Source of the DNA: Burkholderia ambifaria
GTDB lineage: Bacteria > Pseudomonadota > Gammaproteobacteria > Burkholderiales > Burkholderiaceae
Reading direction: 5' to 3'
NCBI RefSeq assembly: GCF_001443045.1
Contig: NZ_LKPJ01000001.1
Span: 68,997 to 132,996 of the forward strand
Length of the DNA stretch: 64,000 bases
Shown here: positions 10,055 through 19,610 of the stretch, in pieces
Layout of the letters: each line of letters opens with the position of its first letter
Numbering within the stretch: the stretch's first letter is position 1
Made by a program: the position numbers and the translations under genes
Notes under the pieces: model-generated
What the model was told of the DNA's origin: nothing
The model's input: the letters and a program-made list of their open reading frames with translations, nothing else
Database searches by the model: none

Positions 10055-10702
10055 ATGACCGATCTTTCCCGCCACGCCGAAGCGAACGTCTACCGCCAGC
10101 AGGGTTTCGGCACGCCGCTGCCGCCGCACGGCAACATCGCGCTGCTGATCGTCGACTTCGTGGTCGGCTTCGCCGATCCCGCGACGTTCGGCGGCGGCAA
10201 CATCGCACCGGCGATCGCACGCACGACGCGCGCGCTCGCGCTCGCGCGCGAACGCGGCTGGCTCGTCGCGCACAGCCGCATCGTGTACGCGGACGACGGC
10301 AGCGACGACAACGTATTCTCGCTGAAGGTGCCCGGCATGGCGACGCTGACCGAGCACCATCCGAACAGCGCGATCGTGCCCGAACTCACGCCTGCCGCCG
10401 GCGAACTCGTCGTGCGCAAGACCGTGCCGTCGGCGTTCTTCGGCACGCAACTCAGCGCCTGGCTCGCGCAGCGTGCAGTGCAGACGCTGCTCGTCGCGGG
10501 CGCCGTGACGAGCGGCTGCGTGCGCGCGAGCGTGGTCGACGCGATGTCGCACGGGTTCCGTCCGCTTGTGCTCGCCGATTGCGTCGGCGACCGCGCGATC
10601 GCGCCGCACGACGCGAACCTGTTCGACATGCAGCAGAAATACGCGGCCGTGATGCCGCTCGACGATGCGATCGCGGCGATCGATGCCATGCACGCACGCT
10701 GA
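10055..10702 (+). CDS. nicF: Maleamate amidohydrolase
   Basis: Isochorismatase-fold amidase that hydrolyses maleamate to maleate and ammonia. The 215-residue product shows the family triad: D34 (LLIVDFVVG), K122 (VVRKTVPSAFF) and nucleophile C155 (TSGCVRAS). The ATG at 10055 is used; a GTG at 10043 would add four residues and cannot be excluded because neither start has a strong ribosome site. It lies 19 bases after nicX and is probably translated from the same message. Confidence 0.92.
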   Translation: MTDLSRHAEANVYRQQGFGTPLPPHGNIALLIVDFVVGFADPATFGGGNIAPAIARTTRALALARERGWLVAHSRIVYADDGSDDNVFSLKVPGMATLTEHHPNSAIVPELTPAAGELVVRKTVPSAFFGTQLSAWLAQRAVQTLLVAGAVTSGCVRASVVDAMSHGFRPLVLADCVGDRAIAPHDANLFDMQQKYAAVMPLDDAIAAIDAMHAR

Positions 10703-10706
10703 GCGG

Positions 10707-10728
10707 CCGTGCCGCTTGGGCGGCACGA
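10707..10728 (+). terminator. Hairpin between nicF and the molybdopterin subunit
   Basis: CGTGCCGC (10708-10715) pairs with GCGGCACG (10720-10727) around a TTGG loop. There is no T run, so this may only attenuate transcription in the 222-base gap between nicF and the molybdopterin gene, or stabilise an mRNA end. Confidence 0.4.
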
Positions 10729-10924
10729 GCGGCGGCGGAGGCCGTGCCCATGCCCATGCCCGCACGCGATTGACGCTGCGGTTTTGGCGACCTAGATTGA
10801 TCGTGACCGCATGCGCCGCCGCGCAACCGCCGGCCATCATCCCGTGCGCGGCAAGCGAAGCCCGCGCGCCGCACGCGGTGCGACCGACCGCCGGCCGCGC
10901 CCTCCCCGACAGGACACCTCGACC

Positions 10925-13192
10925 GTGAACCGCTCCGAACTGCTTGCGCGCGACGGCTGCCTGACCGTGATCCGGCCGCCCGCGCCGCCCGTCAAGCCGG
11001 CGCCCGGCCAGCCGGGCAGCCTGTCGCCGTACGTGCCGGCGCTGCCCGACGTGTTCGTCGCGATTCTCGACGACGGACGCATCCTCGCATTCAACGGCCA
11101 CGTCGATCTCGGCACCGGCATTCGCACGTCGCTTGCGCAGATCGTGGCCGAGGAGCTCGATGTGCCTGCCGCGCGCGTGACGATGGTGCTCGGCGATACG
11201 GCCGCGACGCCGAACCAGGGTCCGACCATCGCGAGCGCGACGATCCAGATTTCCGCGACGCCGCTGCGCTGCGCGGCCGCGCAGGCGCGCCACGCGCTGC
11301 TGACGCTGGCCGCCGAGCAATTCGGCGTCGACCTCGCGAACCTGAGCATCGACGACGGAACGATCTGCGCGTCGGCACACGGGCACACCGCGACGTTTGC
11401 CGCGCTGGTCGCGGCGCGCCGCATCGCGCTGACGCTCGACCTGAATACGCGCACGAAGGATCCCTCGGACTACCGGATCGTCGGACGATCGTCGCCGCGC
11501 GTCGACCTGCCCGCAAAAGCCACCGGCCAGCTCACGTTCGTGCACGACATGCGCGTGCCGGGCATGCTGCACGGCCGCGTCGTGCGGCCGCCGTATGCCG
11601 GCCACGACAGCGGCGCGTTCGTCGGCACGTCGCTGGTCGACATCGATCGCGCATCCGTCGCCGACGTGCCGGGGCTCGTGGCGGTTGTTGCGCTTGGCGA
11701 CTTCGTCGGTGTCGTCGCCGAGCGCGAGGAACATGCGATCCGCGCGGCGCGCCAGCTGCGCGTCACGTGGCGGCCGCATCCCGCACTGCCGTCGCTCGAC
11801 ACCCCCGCCGCCGCGATCGCCGCCGCGCCCGCGCAGCGCCGCGTGCTGCTCGACGAAGGCGACGTCGATGCGGCGCGCGCGCAACCCGACACGATCACGT
11901 TGTCGCGCACCTATGCGTGGCCGTTCCAGATGCACGGATCGATCGGTCCGTCGTGCGCGCTCGCCGACTATCGCGCGCCGGACAACGGCCGGATCACCGT
12001 ATGGTCCGGTACGCAGAACCCCGTGTCGCTGCGCTACGACCTCGCGACGCTCGTGGCACGCGACGAAGCCGATTTCGACATCGTGCGGATGGAAGCGGCC
12101 GGCTGCTACGGCCGCAACGGTGCGGACGACGTCTGCGGCGACGCGCTGCTGCTGTCGCGCGCGGTCGGCCGCCCGGTGCGCGTGCAACTGTCGCGCGCGG
12201 ACGAGCATCTGTGGGAACCGAAGGGTGCCGGGCAGCTGATGCGGGTGACAGGCACCGTGACACGTGACGGCCGCCTGCTCGGCTACGACTTCGCGACACG
12301 CTATCCGTCGAACGACGCGCCGCTGCTCGCGACGCTCCTGACGGGCGCGATCGCGCCGGAGCCGCGCGTGTTCGAGATGGGCGACCGGACGGCCGTATCC
12401 CCCTATGAAAGCCCGAACCGCCGCTTCGTCTGCGAGGATCTCGCGCCGCTCGTGCGCGCATCGTGGCTGCGCGGCGTGTCGGCGCTACCGAACTCGTTCG
12501 CGCACGACGCGTTCGTCGACGAATGCGCGGCACTGACCGGCATCGATCCGCTCGCGTTCCGGCTTCGGCATCTGCAGGACATACGTGCGGCCGAACTGCT
12601 GCAGGCGGTGGCCGATCGCGCGGGCTGGACGCCGCGCGCGGGCCGCGAAAATGAACGCGACGCATCGCGGGTCGTACGCGGACGCGGCGTCGCCTACGCG
12701 CGCTACGTCCACAGCCGCTTCCCCGGTTTCGGCGCGGCATGGTCCGCCTGGATCGTCGACCTGAGCGTCGATCGCGTATCGGGCGAGATCCGCATCGAAC
12801 GCGTGACGGTCGGCCAGGACACCGGCACGATGATCAACCCGGACGGCGTGCGTCACCAGATTCACGGCAACGTGATCCAGGTATTGAGCCGCACGCTGAA
12901 GGAGCGCGTGCGGTTCGCCGACGGCAAGGTCGCGTCACGCGAATGGGCGAGCTACCCGATCCTGACGTTCGACGAAGTGCCGGACGTCGACGTCGTGCTG
13001 ATGCAGCGGCAAGGCGAGCCGCCGCTCGGCGCGGGCGAATCGGCGTCGGTGCCGGGGCCGGCCGCCGTCGCGAATGCGCTGTTCGATGCGACCGGCGTGC
13101 GCTTCTACGCGCCGCCGTTCACGCCCGAGACGGTGCGCACCGCACTGCGCGACGCCGGCCGGCTGATGCACGCGGAAGCGTCCGCCGCATAA
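10925..13192 (+). CDS. Nicotinate dehydrogenase, intact molybdopterin-binding subunit
   Basis: Large catalytic subunit of the nicotinate hydroxylase, of the xanthine-oxidase superfamily. The 755-residue product covers both cofactor-binding halves and retains the catalytic glutamate motif GAGE (E705 in PPLGAGESASVPG), which the paralogous domain at 2715-5162 has lost. Segments such as INPDGVRHQIHGNVIQ are typical of the one-electron-acceptor (isoquinoline/nicotinate-type) branch. It corresponds to the first part of Pseudomonas NicB, without the cytochrome part. A GTG start at 10925 fits family similarity and follows a purine-rich GACAGGA. It is convergent with nicR. Confidence 0.88.
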   Translation: MNRSELLARDGCLTVIRPPAPPVKPAPGQPGSLSPYVPALPDVFVAILDDGRILAFNGHVDLGTGIRTSLAQIVAEELDVPAARVTMVLGDTAATPNQGPTIASATIQISATPLRCAAAQARHALLTLAAEQFGVDLANLSIDDGTICASAHGHTATFAALVAARRIALTLDLNTRTKDPSDYRIVGRSSPRVDLPAKATGQLTFVHDMRVPGMLHGRVVRPPYAGHDSGAFVGTSLVDIDRASVADVPGLVAVVALGDFVGVVAEREEHAIRAARQLRVTWRPHPALPSLDTPAAAIAAAPAQRRVLLDEGDVDAARAQPDTITLSRTYAWPFQMHGSIGPSCALADYRAPDNGRITVWSGTQNPVSLRYDLATLVARDEADFDIVRMEAAGCYGRNGADDVCGDALLLSRAVGRPVRVQLSRADEHLWEPKGAGQLMRVTGTVTRDGRLLGYDFATRYPSNDAPLLATLLTGAIAPEPRVFEMGDRTAVSPYESPNRRFVCEDLAPLVRASWLRGVSALPNSFAHDAFVDECAALTGIDPLAFRLRHLQDIRAAELLQAVADRAGWTPRAGRENERDASRVVRGRGVAYARYVHSRFPGFGAAWSAWIVDLSVDRVSGEIRIERVTVGQDTGTMINPDGVRHQIHGNVIQVLSRTLKERVRFADGKVASREWASYPILTFDEVPDVDVVLMQRQGEPPLGAGESASVPGPAAVANALFDATGVRFYAPPFTPETVRTALRDAGRLMHAEASAA

Positions 13193-13228
13193 CACGGGCC
13201 GGCATCGAGGGCCGAACGGCGCCGCGTG

Positions 13229-13675
13229 TCACGCGTCGCCGTCGGCCTCCATCATCTTGCGCAACAGGTACTGCAATGCAACACGTTCGCCCGGGTTGAG
13301 CGGCCCGTACGTCCGCTCGGTCACCTGCCGCGCGAACGGCACCGTGCGGTCGATCAGCGCGAGGCCCGCCGCGGTCGCGCGCACGATCAGCTTGCGGCCG
13401 TCGCTCGGATCGGGCAGCACCTCGATCAGCGCGCGCGTCTTCAACCGCTCGACCACGCCGCGGATCGTCGCCTGGTCGATCGCGGTCGCCTTCACGATGT
13501 CGTTCAGCGAACACGCCTGCTTTTCCTTGACCGCGCACAGCGCGACGAACTGCGCGGCCGTCAGGTCCGAATCGGGGATCGCTTCCTGGAAGATTGCGAC
13601 GTGCCGCTGATAGGCACGGCGCAGCAGGTGCCCGACCTGGTCGTGAAAGTCGTAGGAATCCTTGGAAGACGCCAT
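13229..13675 (-). CDS. nicR: MarR-family repressor of the nic cluster
   Basis: A 148-residue winged-helix MarR protein with LTAAQFVALCAVKEKQ followed by the recognition region DIVKATAIDQATIRGVVERL and the wing (DPSDGRKLIVRATAAG). Gene position beside the nic genes and similarity to Pseudomonas NicR and Bordetella BpsR suggest it represses them and is released by a pathway compound, reported for those proteins as 6-hydroxynicotinate. Its own promoter contains a GTGTAC site (13716-13730), suggesting autoregulation. It lies 36 bases from the end of the molybdopterin gene, tail to tail. Confidence 0.87.
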   Translation of the reverse strand: MASSKDSYDFHDQVGHLLRRAYQRHVAIFQEAIPDSDLTAAQFVALCAVKEKQACSLNDIVKATAIDQATIRGVVERLKTRALIEVLPDPSDGRKLIVRATAAGLALIDRTVPFARQVTERTYGPLNPGERVALQYLLRKMMEADGDA

Positions 13676-13715
13676 GAAAATGAAGGCTCGCGCGGCATGA
13701 ATGGGAAAGGCAAGC

Positions 13716-13730
13716 AGTGTACACCCTCAA
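13716..13730. promoter_or_regulatory. Candidate NicR operator, nicR promoter
   Basis: AGTGTACACCCTCAA, about 40 bases upstream of nicR, shares TGTACAC and the trailing CTCAA with the nicC-side site. Its position suits autorepression. Confidence 0.55.
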
Positions 13731-14098
13731 ATCGGCGCGATCGATCGCGCGGCCGTCGCTTCATTGCGGTGCATCAGGGTTCGTCGCGCCCTTCTCGCGT
13801 CGTGCCTGACGATCGCCTGACTGTGTCGACCCGTGCGCGGACATCGTCCTTGCGGTGCCAGCGGCTCGCGCCGTCCGGCAGCCGGCTGAACACACGTTTC
13901 CGCACCGTCGAAGGCATTGCATGCACACACTCCACTTTTAAGTGCGTACGCACGAAATTCGTGCATCTCGCGTCGCTCTGGAAGACCGTGCCGATATGCG
14001 CATCGTTTCGTCAAAATCCCCGAAAAATACGCGGTTTATCCGGTTTATTAGTCGATCATGACGCGTCCTTTTTCATGCCTGTGCGATTCCGTATTTTC

Positions 14099-14115
14099 TA
14101 GTGTGTACGCTATTT
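14099..14115. promoter_or_regulatory. Candidate NicR operator, nicT promoter
   Basis: TAGTGTGTACGCTATTT; its reverse complement, TAGCGTACACACTA at the core, is nearly the site at 7109. It lies about 100 bases upstream of the transporter gene. Confidence 0.6.
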
Positions 14116-14210
14116 AATTGGCGTGCTATACAGACTCCAGCGCGCGGCGAACCTTTGCTCGCGTCGAACGGCCACCCACTCATCCGTCACATTCGAACAG
14201 GGGCAATCCC

Positions 14211-15518
14211 ATGTCTACCGCACACCCGAGCGCCGCCGTCTCCGCCGACGACACGCTCCACGGCGCGCTCTACCGCAAGGTCACGCTGCGCCTGATCACG
14301 CTGTTCTGCCTGTGCTATTTCGCGGCCTATCTCGACCGCATCAACATCGGGCTCGCGAAGCTGCAGATGCTCGATGCGCTGAAGTTCAGCGACACCGTGT
14401 ACGGGCTCGGCGCCGGCCTGTTCTTTGGCGGCTACATCCTGTTCGAAGTCCCGAGCAACCTGGTGCTGCAACGCGTCGGCGCGAAGCTGTGGATCGCGCG
14501 GATCATGATCACGTGGGGCCTGCTGTCGGGCGCGACGATGTTCGTGCATACGCCGATGCAGTTCTACATCGTGCGCTTCCTGCTCGGGGCCGCCGAAGCC
14601 GGCTTCCTGCCCGGCGTGCTGCTGTACCTGACGCAGTGGTATCCCGATGCGCGCCGCGCGCGGATCGTCGCGCTGTTCATGGTCGGCCTGCCGCTGTCGA
14701 GCATGATCGGCAGCCCGATCTCCGGCTGGATCATGCGCGCGTTCGACGGCGCGCACGGGCTCGGCGGCTGGCAGTGGCTGTTCCTGCTCGAGGCATTGCC
14801 GTCGGTGCTGCTCGGCTTCGCGGTGCTGCGCTGGCTGCCGAACAGCATCGAGACCGCGCGCTGGCTGGACGCCGACGAGAAGCATGTGCTGCGCGCGAAT
14901 CTCGACGCCGATCCGGCCGGCAACAAGAGCCATGCGCTCGGCCGCGCGTTCTCGGATCCGAAGGTGTGGGCGCTGGGCCTCATCGATCTGTGCGTGCTGC
15001 TCGGGCTGTACGCGGTGAGCTTCTGGCTGCCGACGATCCTGCGCGACACCGGCGTGAAGGACGCGTATCACATCGGCTGGCTGATGGTGATCCCGAATGC
15101 CGCGGCCGTGCTCGCGACGCTGTATTGCGGCGCGAGCTCCGACCGCGCGCGCGAGCGCCGCTGGCATATCGTCGTGCCGTTCCTGGTGTCGGCCGTCGCG
15201 CTCGCCCTCGCGGCCGGGTCGTCGCACGGCACGCTCGCGACCGTGCTGCTGTTCTCGCTGATCAACGCGGGCGCGGCCGCCGCGATGCCGGTCGTCTGGG
15301 CGCTGCCGTCCACGTTCCTGAAGGGCTCGGCCGCAGCCGGCGGGATCGCGTTCGCGTGCTCGATCGCGAACCTCGGCGGCTTCGGCAGCACCTACTTCAT
15401 CGGCTGGCTGCGCGACACGTTCCATTCGCAAAGCGCGGGGCTGTATGGCTTTGCCGCCTGCATGCTGGTCGGTTGCGCGCTCGCGCTCGCGTATCCGCCG
15501 AAGCTCGTGAACCGCTGA
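14211..15518 (+). CDS. nicT: MFS transporter of the ACS family, probable nicotinate importer
   Basis: A 435-residue major facilitator with about 12 membrane segments and the anion:cation symporter hallmark YLDRINIG after the first helix. Such proteins import organic acids with protons. Position beside nicR and a shared operator-like site make nicotinate or 6-hydroxynicotinate the likely substrate, as for Pseudomonas NicT. The ATG at 14211 follows CAGGGGC; the longer upstream frame has no family similarity. Family is certain, substrate inferred. Confidence 0.87.
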   Translation: MSTAHPSAAVSADDTLHGALYRKVTLRLITLFCLCYFAAYLDRINIGLAKLQMLDALKFSDTVYGLGAGLFFGGYILFEVPSNLVLQRVGAKLWIARIMITWGLLSGATMFVHTPMQFYIVRFLLGAAEAGFLPGVLLYLTQWYPDARRARIVALFMVGLPLSSMIGSPISGWIMRAFDGAHGLGGWQWLFLLEALPSVLLGFAVLRWLPNSIETARWLDADEKHVLRANLDADPAGNKSHALGRAFSDPKVWALGLIDLCVLLGLYAVSFWLPTILRDTGVKDAYHIGWLMVIPNAAAVLATLYCGASSDRARERRWHIVVPFLVSAVALALAAGSSHGTLATVLLFSLINAGAAAAMPVVWALPSTFLKGSAAAGGIAFACSIANLGGFGSTYFIGWLRDTFHSQSAGLYGFAACMLVGCALALAYPPKLVNR

Positions 15519-15529
15519 TGCCATTCATG

Positions 15530-15570
15530 CGCGCGGCGACGCAACGCCGTCGCGCGCGATAGAACGATTT
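15530..15570 (+). terminator. Hairpin after nicT
   Basis: GC-rich stem from CGCGCGGCGACG pairing with CGTCGCGCGCG with one bulge and a CAACGC loop, then GATAGAACGATTTT. It ends the transporter message 12 bases after the stop codon. Confidence 0.5.
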
Positions 15571-15974
15571 TCCGCATGTCGATGCGTACACAACGATATG
15601 CGGTCATGTGCCGCACCGCTTCCGGGTCGCGACAATCGTAAGAATTTTCGCGGCGCGTATCGATTGCCGTTTGAAACGCCTTTGCAGGAACGCCGCACGC
15701 GCAAGCAGTCACGTCCGTCACCGCGCTGCCTTTTTACAAGCACATCCGCCGACGCGCACGATCGCGCACGGCATGCAACGGCCTCCGCGCGCCGCACACG
15801 CCGCCGCACGAGCAGCGCCGCGTTCCACGCCGCGCAGGCACATCGCTTGCGCTATTCCTGCGCCCGCCAACTCCGGCGGACAACCATCCTTCCCTCAACC
15901 GGCGCTGCGTACCGTGCGAATCCTCGCGCGGCGACACCGCATCGCAAGCAGGTTCCCTGAACGAGAGGACGACA
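15571..15974. other. Non-coding spacer
   Basis: About 400 bases between nicT and a lipoprotein gene. The open frames here are arginine-rich and recognisable as nothing. It presumably holds the promoter of the lipoprotein gene; no repeat or RNA structure stands out. Confidence 0.5.
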
Positions 15975-16739
15975 ATGAAATCCATTCGAACGATAGTGGC
16001 CCTGTGCTCGGTCATTTCCGTACTCGCGGCATGCGGCGGCGACGGCAACGACGTCGGCACCGAACTCGGCATCTCGAAACCGCAGGCGCGCTTCATCAAC
16101 GCGGTGCCGGCCGGCCCGAATCTCGACTACTACCTGAATGCGAAGGTGGATGCATCGGCCGTCGCGTACAAGGGCGTGACGCGCTATCACGACATCGACT
16201 CCGGCACGCAGACGGCCAGCTACGATGTCTCGGGCACGACCGCGACCGTCGCGTCGCAATCGTTCAGCGCGGCGAACGGCCATCACTACACGACGATCGC
16301 GTTGCCGAGCACGTCGTCGGCGATCTCCGTGATCGACGATCCGTTCGACAAGAAGCTGCTGTCCGACAAGGCGCGCGTGCGCAGCTTCAACGCGTCGCCG
16401 AACGCGCAGAACGTCGACGTGTACGTCGTGCCTCCCGGCACCGACATCAACACGCAAAGTCCGACGCTGGCCGGCGCGGCGTACCAGAACGCAGTACCGG
16501 CAACAGGCCAGGACTCCGTGTACCTGAACGGCGGCAACTACCAGGTGGTCGTCACGACGGCCGGCAGCAAGACGCCTATCCTGAGGACCGCACCGGTCGC
16601 GATCAACAACAATGCCGACTGGCTGCTGGTGACGATTCCGTCGGGCGGCATCGGCGACGTGACGCCGAACGACGTCCACGTGCTCGTCGCGCAGGGCAAC
16701 GATGCGGACACGTCCGCGCAGGAACTCGGCCCGCAGTAA
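15975..16739 (+). CDS. DUF4397-type lipoprotein
   Basis: A 254-residue secreted protein with a lipobox VLAAC (Cys20), so anchored to a membrane. The body begins with the DUF4397 signature ARFINAVPAGPNLDYYLN and repeats a similar unit, ARVRSFNASPNAQNVDVYV, around residue 135, so two related beta-rich repeats are present. Function of the family is unknown; a surface or periplasmic role is inferred. A GAGAGG site precedes the ATG. It is separated from both neighbours by terminators. Confidence 0.8.
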   Translation: MKSIRTIVALCSVISVLAACGGDGNDVGTELGISKPQARFINAVPAGPNLDYYLNAKVDASAVAYKGVTRYHDIDSGTQTASYDVSGTTATVASQSFSAANGHHYTTIALPSTSSAISVIDDPFDKKLLSDKARVRSFNASPNAQNVDVYVVPPGTDINTQSPTLAGAAYQNAVPATGQDSVYLNGGNYQVVVTTAGSKTPILRTAPVAINNNADWLLVTIPSGGIGDVTPNDVHVLVAQGNDADTSAQELGPQ

Positions 16740-16746
16740 GAACCTC

Positions 16747-16772
16747 GGCGGACTGCCGGCCGGCGGTCCGCC
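16747..16772. terminator. Bidirectional hairpin between convergent genes
   Basis: GGCGGAC (16747-16753) pairs with GTCCGCC (16766-16772); the loop itself contains CCGGCCGG. It sits in the 51-base gap between the DUF4397 lipoprotein and the convergent gene ending at 16791. Confidence 0.5.
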
Positions 16773-16790
16773 AAAGCAATGATCGCTGCG

Positions 16791-17339
16791 TCAGTCGGTC
16801 CGCTCGAGGCGGATCACGTGCTCGGCCCGCGTGCCGTCGCCGTGCTCGACATCGACGTCGCCGACATACCGGACCCGCCAGCCCGGCCGCGTCGCGATCT
16901 GCGGGACATTGCCGCCCGGCCGGCTCTCGATGCCGCCGAGCCCTTCGTCGGGCGTATCGACCGCGTCGCCGAGCGACGCGTTCGAGTAGATCACGTTGTC
17001 GTGCCACTCGGTCGCACCGGTGCGCGCCTCCATGCCCTTGCCGTCGACGTCGACGGTGTCGTCCGTCATCGCCATGTTCGCGTTGTCGAGCGTCACGATC
17101 CGGCCGGCGGCACGACGCACGGGGTCGCCGCTGTCGACCGCATAAGCATCAACGTCGATCGGCGGCAGACCGGTCGGCGTTTTCGCCGCGACCGCCTCCG
17201 GCGTCAGCGGCCGCTTCGCGACCTCCGCGGCCTGGGTCCCCGCATCGGGCATGTCGCCGGCCGCCGGCGTCTTCACCGGGCGCTTCTCGATCTGTTCCCG
17301 CTGCTGTTTGGGGGTTGGGTTCGATTCCGCGTTCTGCAT
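16791..17339 (-). CDS. Conserved hypothetical protein, possibly DUF3005
   Basis: A 182-residue hydrophilic protein without signal peptide or membrane segment. The first 60 residues are rich in Pro, Lys and Glu and probably disordered; the rest (SGDPVRRAAGRIVTLDNANM, EWHDNVIYSNASLGDAVDTP) looks like a small folded domain. I recall similar proteins in Burkholderia labelled DUF3005, but the assignment is from memory. The start is well supported by AGGAGGT six bases upstream. No function can be given. Confidence 0.65.
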   Translation of the reverse strand: MQNAESNPTPKQQREQIEKRPVKTPAAGDMPDAGTQAAEVAKRPLTPEAVAAKTPTGLPPIDVDAYAVDSGDPVRRAAGRIVTLDNANMAMTDDTVDVDGKGMEARTGATEWHDNVIYSNASLGDAVDTPDEGLGGIESRPGGNVPQIATRPGWRVRYVGDVDVEHGDGTRAEHVIRLERTD

Positions 17340-17428
17340 CGCACCTCCTGTTCCGGACGGCGTGCGCCGGCATGATCCGGCGGGCTCCGATCCGGGAATC
17401 GCTACACGGTCCTTGCAAATCTTTCACG

Positions 17429-17457
17429 CGCAGGGCGCCGCACACGTGCGCCCTGCG
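17429..17457 (-). terminator. Hairpin after the small Ser/Gly-rich lipoprotein
   Basis: Perfect 9-bp stem CGCAGGGCG (17429-17437) with CGCCCTGCG (17449-17457). On the minus strand it lies about 85 bases past the stop of the lipoprotein gene and is followed by GAAAGATTT. Confidence 0.5.
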
Positions 17458-17541
17458 ACGCACGTGCCGCACCGGCCTGTCACCACGGCAGCACCGGGCG
17501 ACGCGCCCGCGTATGCCGCGGGCGCCGCCCGCTTCCGCCGG

Positions 17542-17805
17542 TCAGCCGCCGCTCGCGCCTGCCGGCGCGGATGCCGCGCCCGGCATGCTCGCCGCGCCGC
17601 TGTCGGCGCCGCTGCCGGCCGCACCGCTGCTCGGCATGCCCGATGGCGCGGTGGACGGCGCCGGCGCCATGCCGCCCGTGGCGCTCGAACTCGTGCCGGT
17701 GTCGGTCTCGCTCTTCTTCTGACAGCCCGCACCCGCCGCCAGGCCGGCAATCAGGATGCCGGCGAAGACGGCTCGCGATACGTGACGAATGGAATATCGC
17801 TGCAT
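17542..17805 (-). CDS. Small low-complexity lipoprotein
   Basis: An 87-residue protein with a signal peptide ending in GAGC (Cys28), followed by QKKSETDTG and a tail made almost only of Ser, Gly, Ala, Pro and Met. It is likely a lipid-anchored, unstructured envelope protein. GGAGGTG in front of the ATG at 17805 fixes the start. It is on the same strand as the gene ending at 16791 but separated by a hairpin. No known function. Confidence 0.7.
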   Translation of the reverse strand: MQRYSIRHVSRAVFAGILIAGLAAGAGCQKKSETDTGTSSSATGGMAPAPSTAPSGMPSSGAAGSGADSGAASMPGAASAPAGASGG

Positions 17806-18051
17806 GACACCTCCGCTAATGTCGATGTGGATGGAGACCCCTGACCAGCAATTCGCGTGCCTCGCCATCGCCGCCGACGATCGCACCCCATTCATTTTTC
17901 AAATGACGCCCAACCGAATATTTAATTTCCCATCGCCACGGCGGCCCCCCATACTCGCGAACAAATCCGAGACATAACGTCCACGGCGGCCGGACCCGCG
18001 CTGCGTGCACACGCTGCCGGTTCGCGCCCCATACATGGAAGGAGACAAGGC

Positions 18052-19584
18052 GTGCAACTGGAAGCCACCCACCGCGCGAGCATCGTGCTCGGCGCGGACG
18101 ACGCACTGCATCGAACCGACACGGCCGCGCGCGATCCCGCGCTGAGCCCGCGGCTGCACAATCCCGACCTCGCGCCGACCAAGGCCGAGGGCCGGACCTG
18201 GGGCCGCTACAGCATCTTTGCGTTGTGGACCAACGACGTGCACAACATCGCGAACTACTCGTTCGCGATCGGCCTGTTCGCGCTTGGCCTGTCGGGCTGG
18301 CAGATGCTCGCATCGCTCGCGATCGGCGCCGTGCTCGTGTACTGCTTCATGAACCTCACCGGCTACATGGGCCAGAAGACCGGCGTGCCGTTCCCGGTGA
18401 TCAGCCGGATGAGCTTCGGCATCTACGGCGCGCTCCTGCCCGCGATGATCCGCGCGGTGATCGCGATCGCATGGTTCGGAATCCAGACCTATCTCGCATC
18501 GGTCGTGCTGCGCGTGCTGCTCACCGCGATCTGGCCTGGCCTCGCCGCGTTCGACCAGGACGCGATCCTCGGGCTGTCGACGCTCGGCTGGATCACGTTC
18601 GTCGCGATCTGGCTCGTGCAGATCGGCATCCTCACCTACGGGATGGAGATGGTTCGCAAGTACGAGGGGCTCGCCGGCCCGATCATCCTCGTCACGACGC
18701 TGTCGCTCGCCGCGTGGATGTTCAGCCGCACCGGCGGCCATCTCGCGATGTCGATCGGCAAGCCGATGACCGGCCTGAAGATGTGGACCGAGGTGTTCGC
18801 GGGCGGCGCGCTGTGGCTCGCGATCTACGGCACGCTGGTGCTCAACTTCTGCGATTTCGCGCGCTCGTCGCCGAGCGCGAAGACGGTGCGGGTCGGCAAC
18901 TTCTGGGGCCTGCCGGTGAACATCCTCGTGTTCGCGACGATCAGCTTCGTGCTCGCGGGCGCGCAGTTCAAGCTGAACGGCCACATCATCCATAGCCCGA
19001 CGGAAATCATCGCGACGGTGCCGAACAAGCTGTTCCTCGTGCTCGGCTGCCTCGCATTCCTGATCGTGACGGTCGCGGTGAACATCATGGCGAACTTCGT
19101 CGCGCCGGCCTTCGTGCTGACGAGCCTCGCGCCGCACCGGCTGACGTTCCGCCGCGCGGGCCTGATCAGCGCGACGGTCGCGGTGCTGATCCTGCCGTGG
19201 AACCTGTACAACAGCCCGATCGTGATCGTCTACTTCCTGTCCGGACTCGGCGCGCTGCTCGGCCCGCTGTACGGGATCATCACGGTCGACTACTGGCTCG
19301 TGCGCAAGCAGCGCGTGAACGTGCCCGATCTCTATACCGAAGCGCCGACCGGCGCCTATTTCTATACGCGCGGCGTGAACCGCAAGGCGCTCGCGGCACT
19401 CATGCCGTCCGCGCTGATCTCGATCACGCTCGCCGTCGTGCCGGCCTTCAGCGCGATGACGCCGTTCTCCTGGCTGCTCGGCGCGGCCATCGCGGGCAGC
19501 GTGTACTGGCTGACGGCCGATCGCAAACGGCAATACGAGGAGCGCTCGGGCGAACCCATCGCGGTCGCCTGCGCCCAACACTGA
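18052..19584 (+). CDS. NCS1-family nucleobase/hydantoin:cation symporter
   Basis: A 510-residue permease with about 12 membrane segments. The NCS1 signature is clear: SIFALWTNDVHNIANYSFAI near the start, GYMGQKTGVPFPVISRMSFG and an NFCDFAR motif in the middle. The family imports hydantoins, allantoin, uracil or cytosine with Na+ or H+. The GTG at 18052 is preceded by GGAAGGAGACA. The next gene, 26 bases on, is a hydantoin-racemase-like protein, and a LysR gene follows, so a hydantoin or ureide is the best guess for the substrate. Confidence 0.88.
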   Translation: MQLEATHRASIVLGADDALHRTDTAARDPALSPRLHNPDLAPTKAEGRTWGRYSIFALWTNDVHNIANYSFAIGLFALGLSGWQMLASLAIGAVLVYCFMNLTGYMGQKTGVPFPVISRMSFGIYGALLPAMIRAVIAIAWFGIQTYLASVVLRVLLTAIWPGLAAFDQDAILGLSTLGWITFVAIWLVQIGILTYGMEMVRKYEGLAGPIILVTTLSLAAWMFSRTGGHLAMSIGKPMTGLKMWTEVFAGGALWLAIYGTLVLNFCDFARSSPSAKTVRVGNFWGLPVNILVFATISFVLAGAQFKLNGHIIHSPTEIIATVPNKLFLVLGCLAFLIVTVAVNIMANFVAPAFVLTSLAPHRLTFRRAGLISATVAVLILPWNLYNSPIVIVYFLSGLGALLGPLYGIITVDYWLVRKQRVNVPDLYTEAPTGAYFYTRGVNRKALAALMPSALISITLAVVPAFSAMTPFSWLLGAAIAGSVYWLTADRKRQYEERSGEPIAVACAQH

Positions 19585-19610
19585 ACGCAGCATACGGAGT
19601 GAGTGCACCG

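Larger units (their letters stand above)
13676..14210. promoter_or_regulatory. Divergent nicR-nicT control region
   Basis: 535 bases without a convincing gene, AT-richer than the flanks. It holds a GTGTAC site near nicR, a perfect 12-bp palindrome GTGCGTACGCAC (13942-13953), a TGCACACACTCCA sequence just before it, and a second GTGTAC-type site in front of the transporter. These are the best candidates for repressor binding. Confidence 0.6.

Noticed and set aside
9197..12208. 1003-codon minus-strand open frame
   Set aside because: Runs opposite to nicX, nicF and the molybdopterin gene, whose catalytic motifs are clear; the translation is Arg/His-rich noise.
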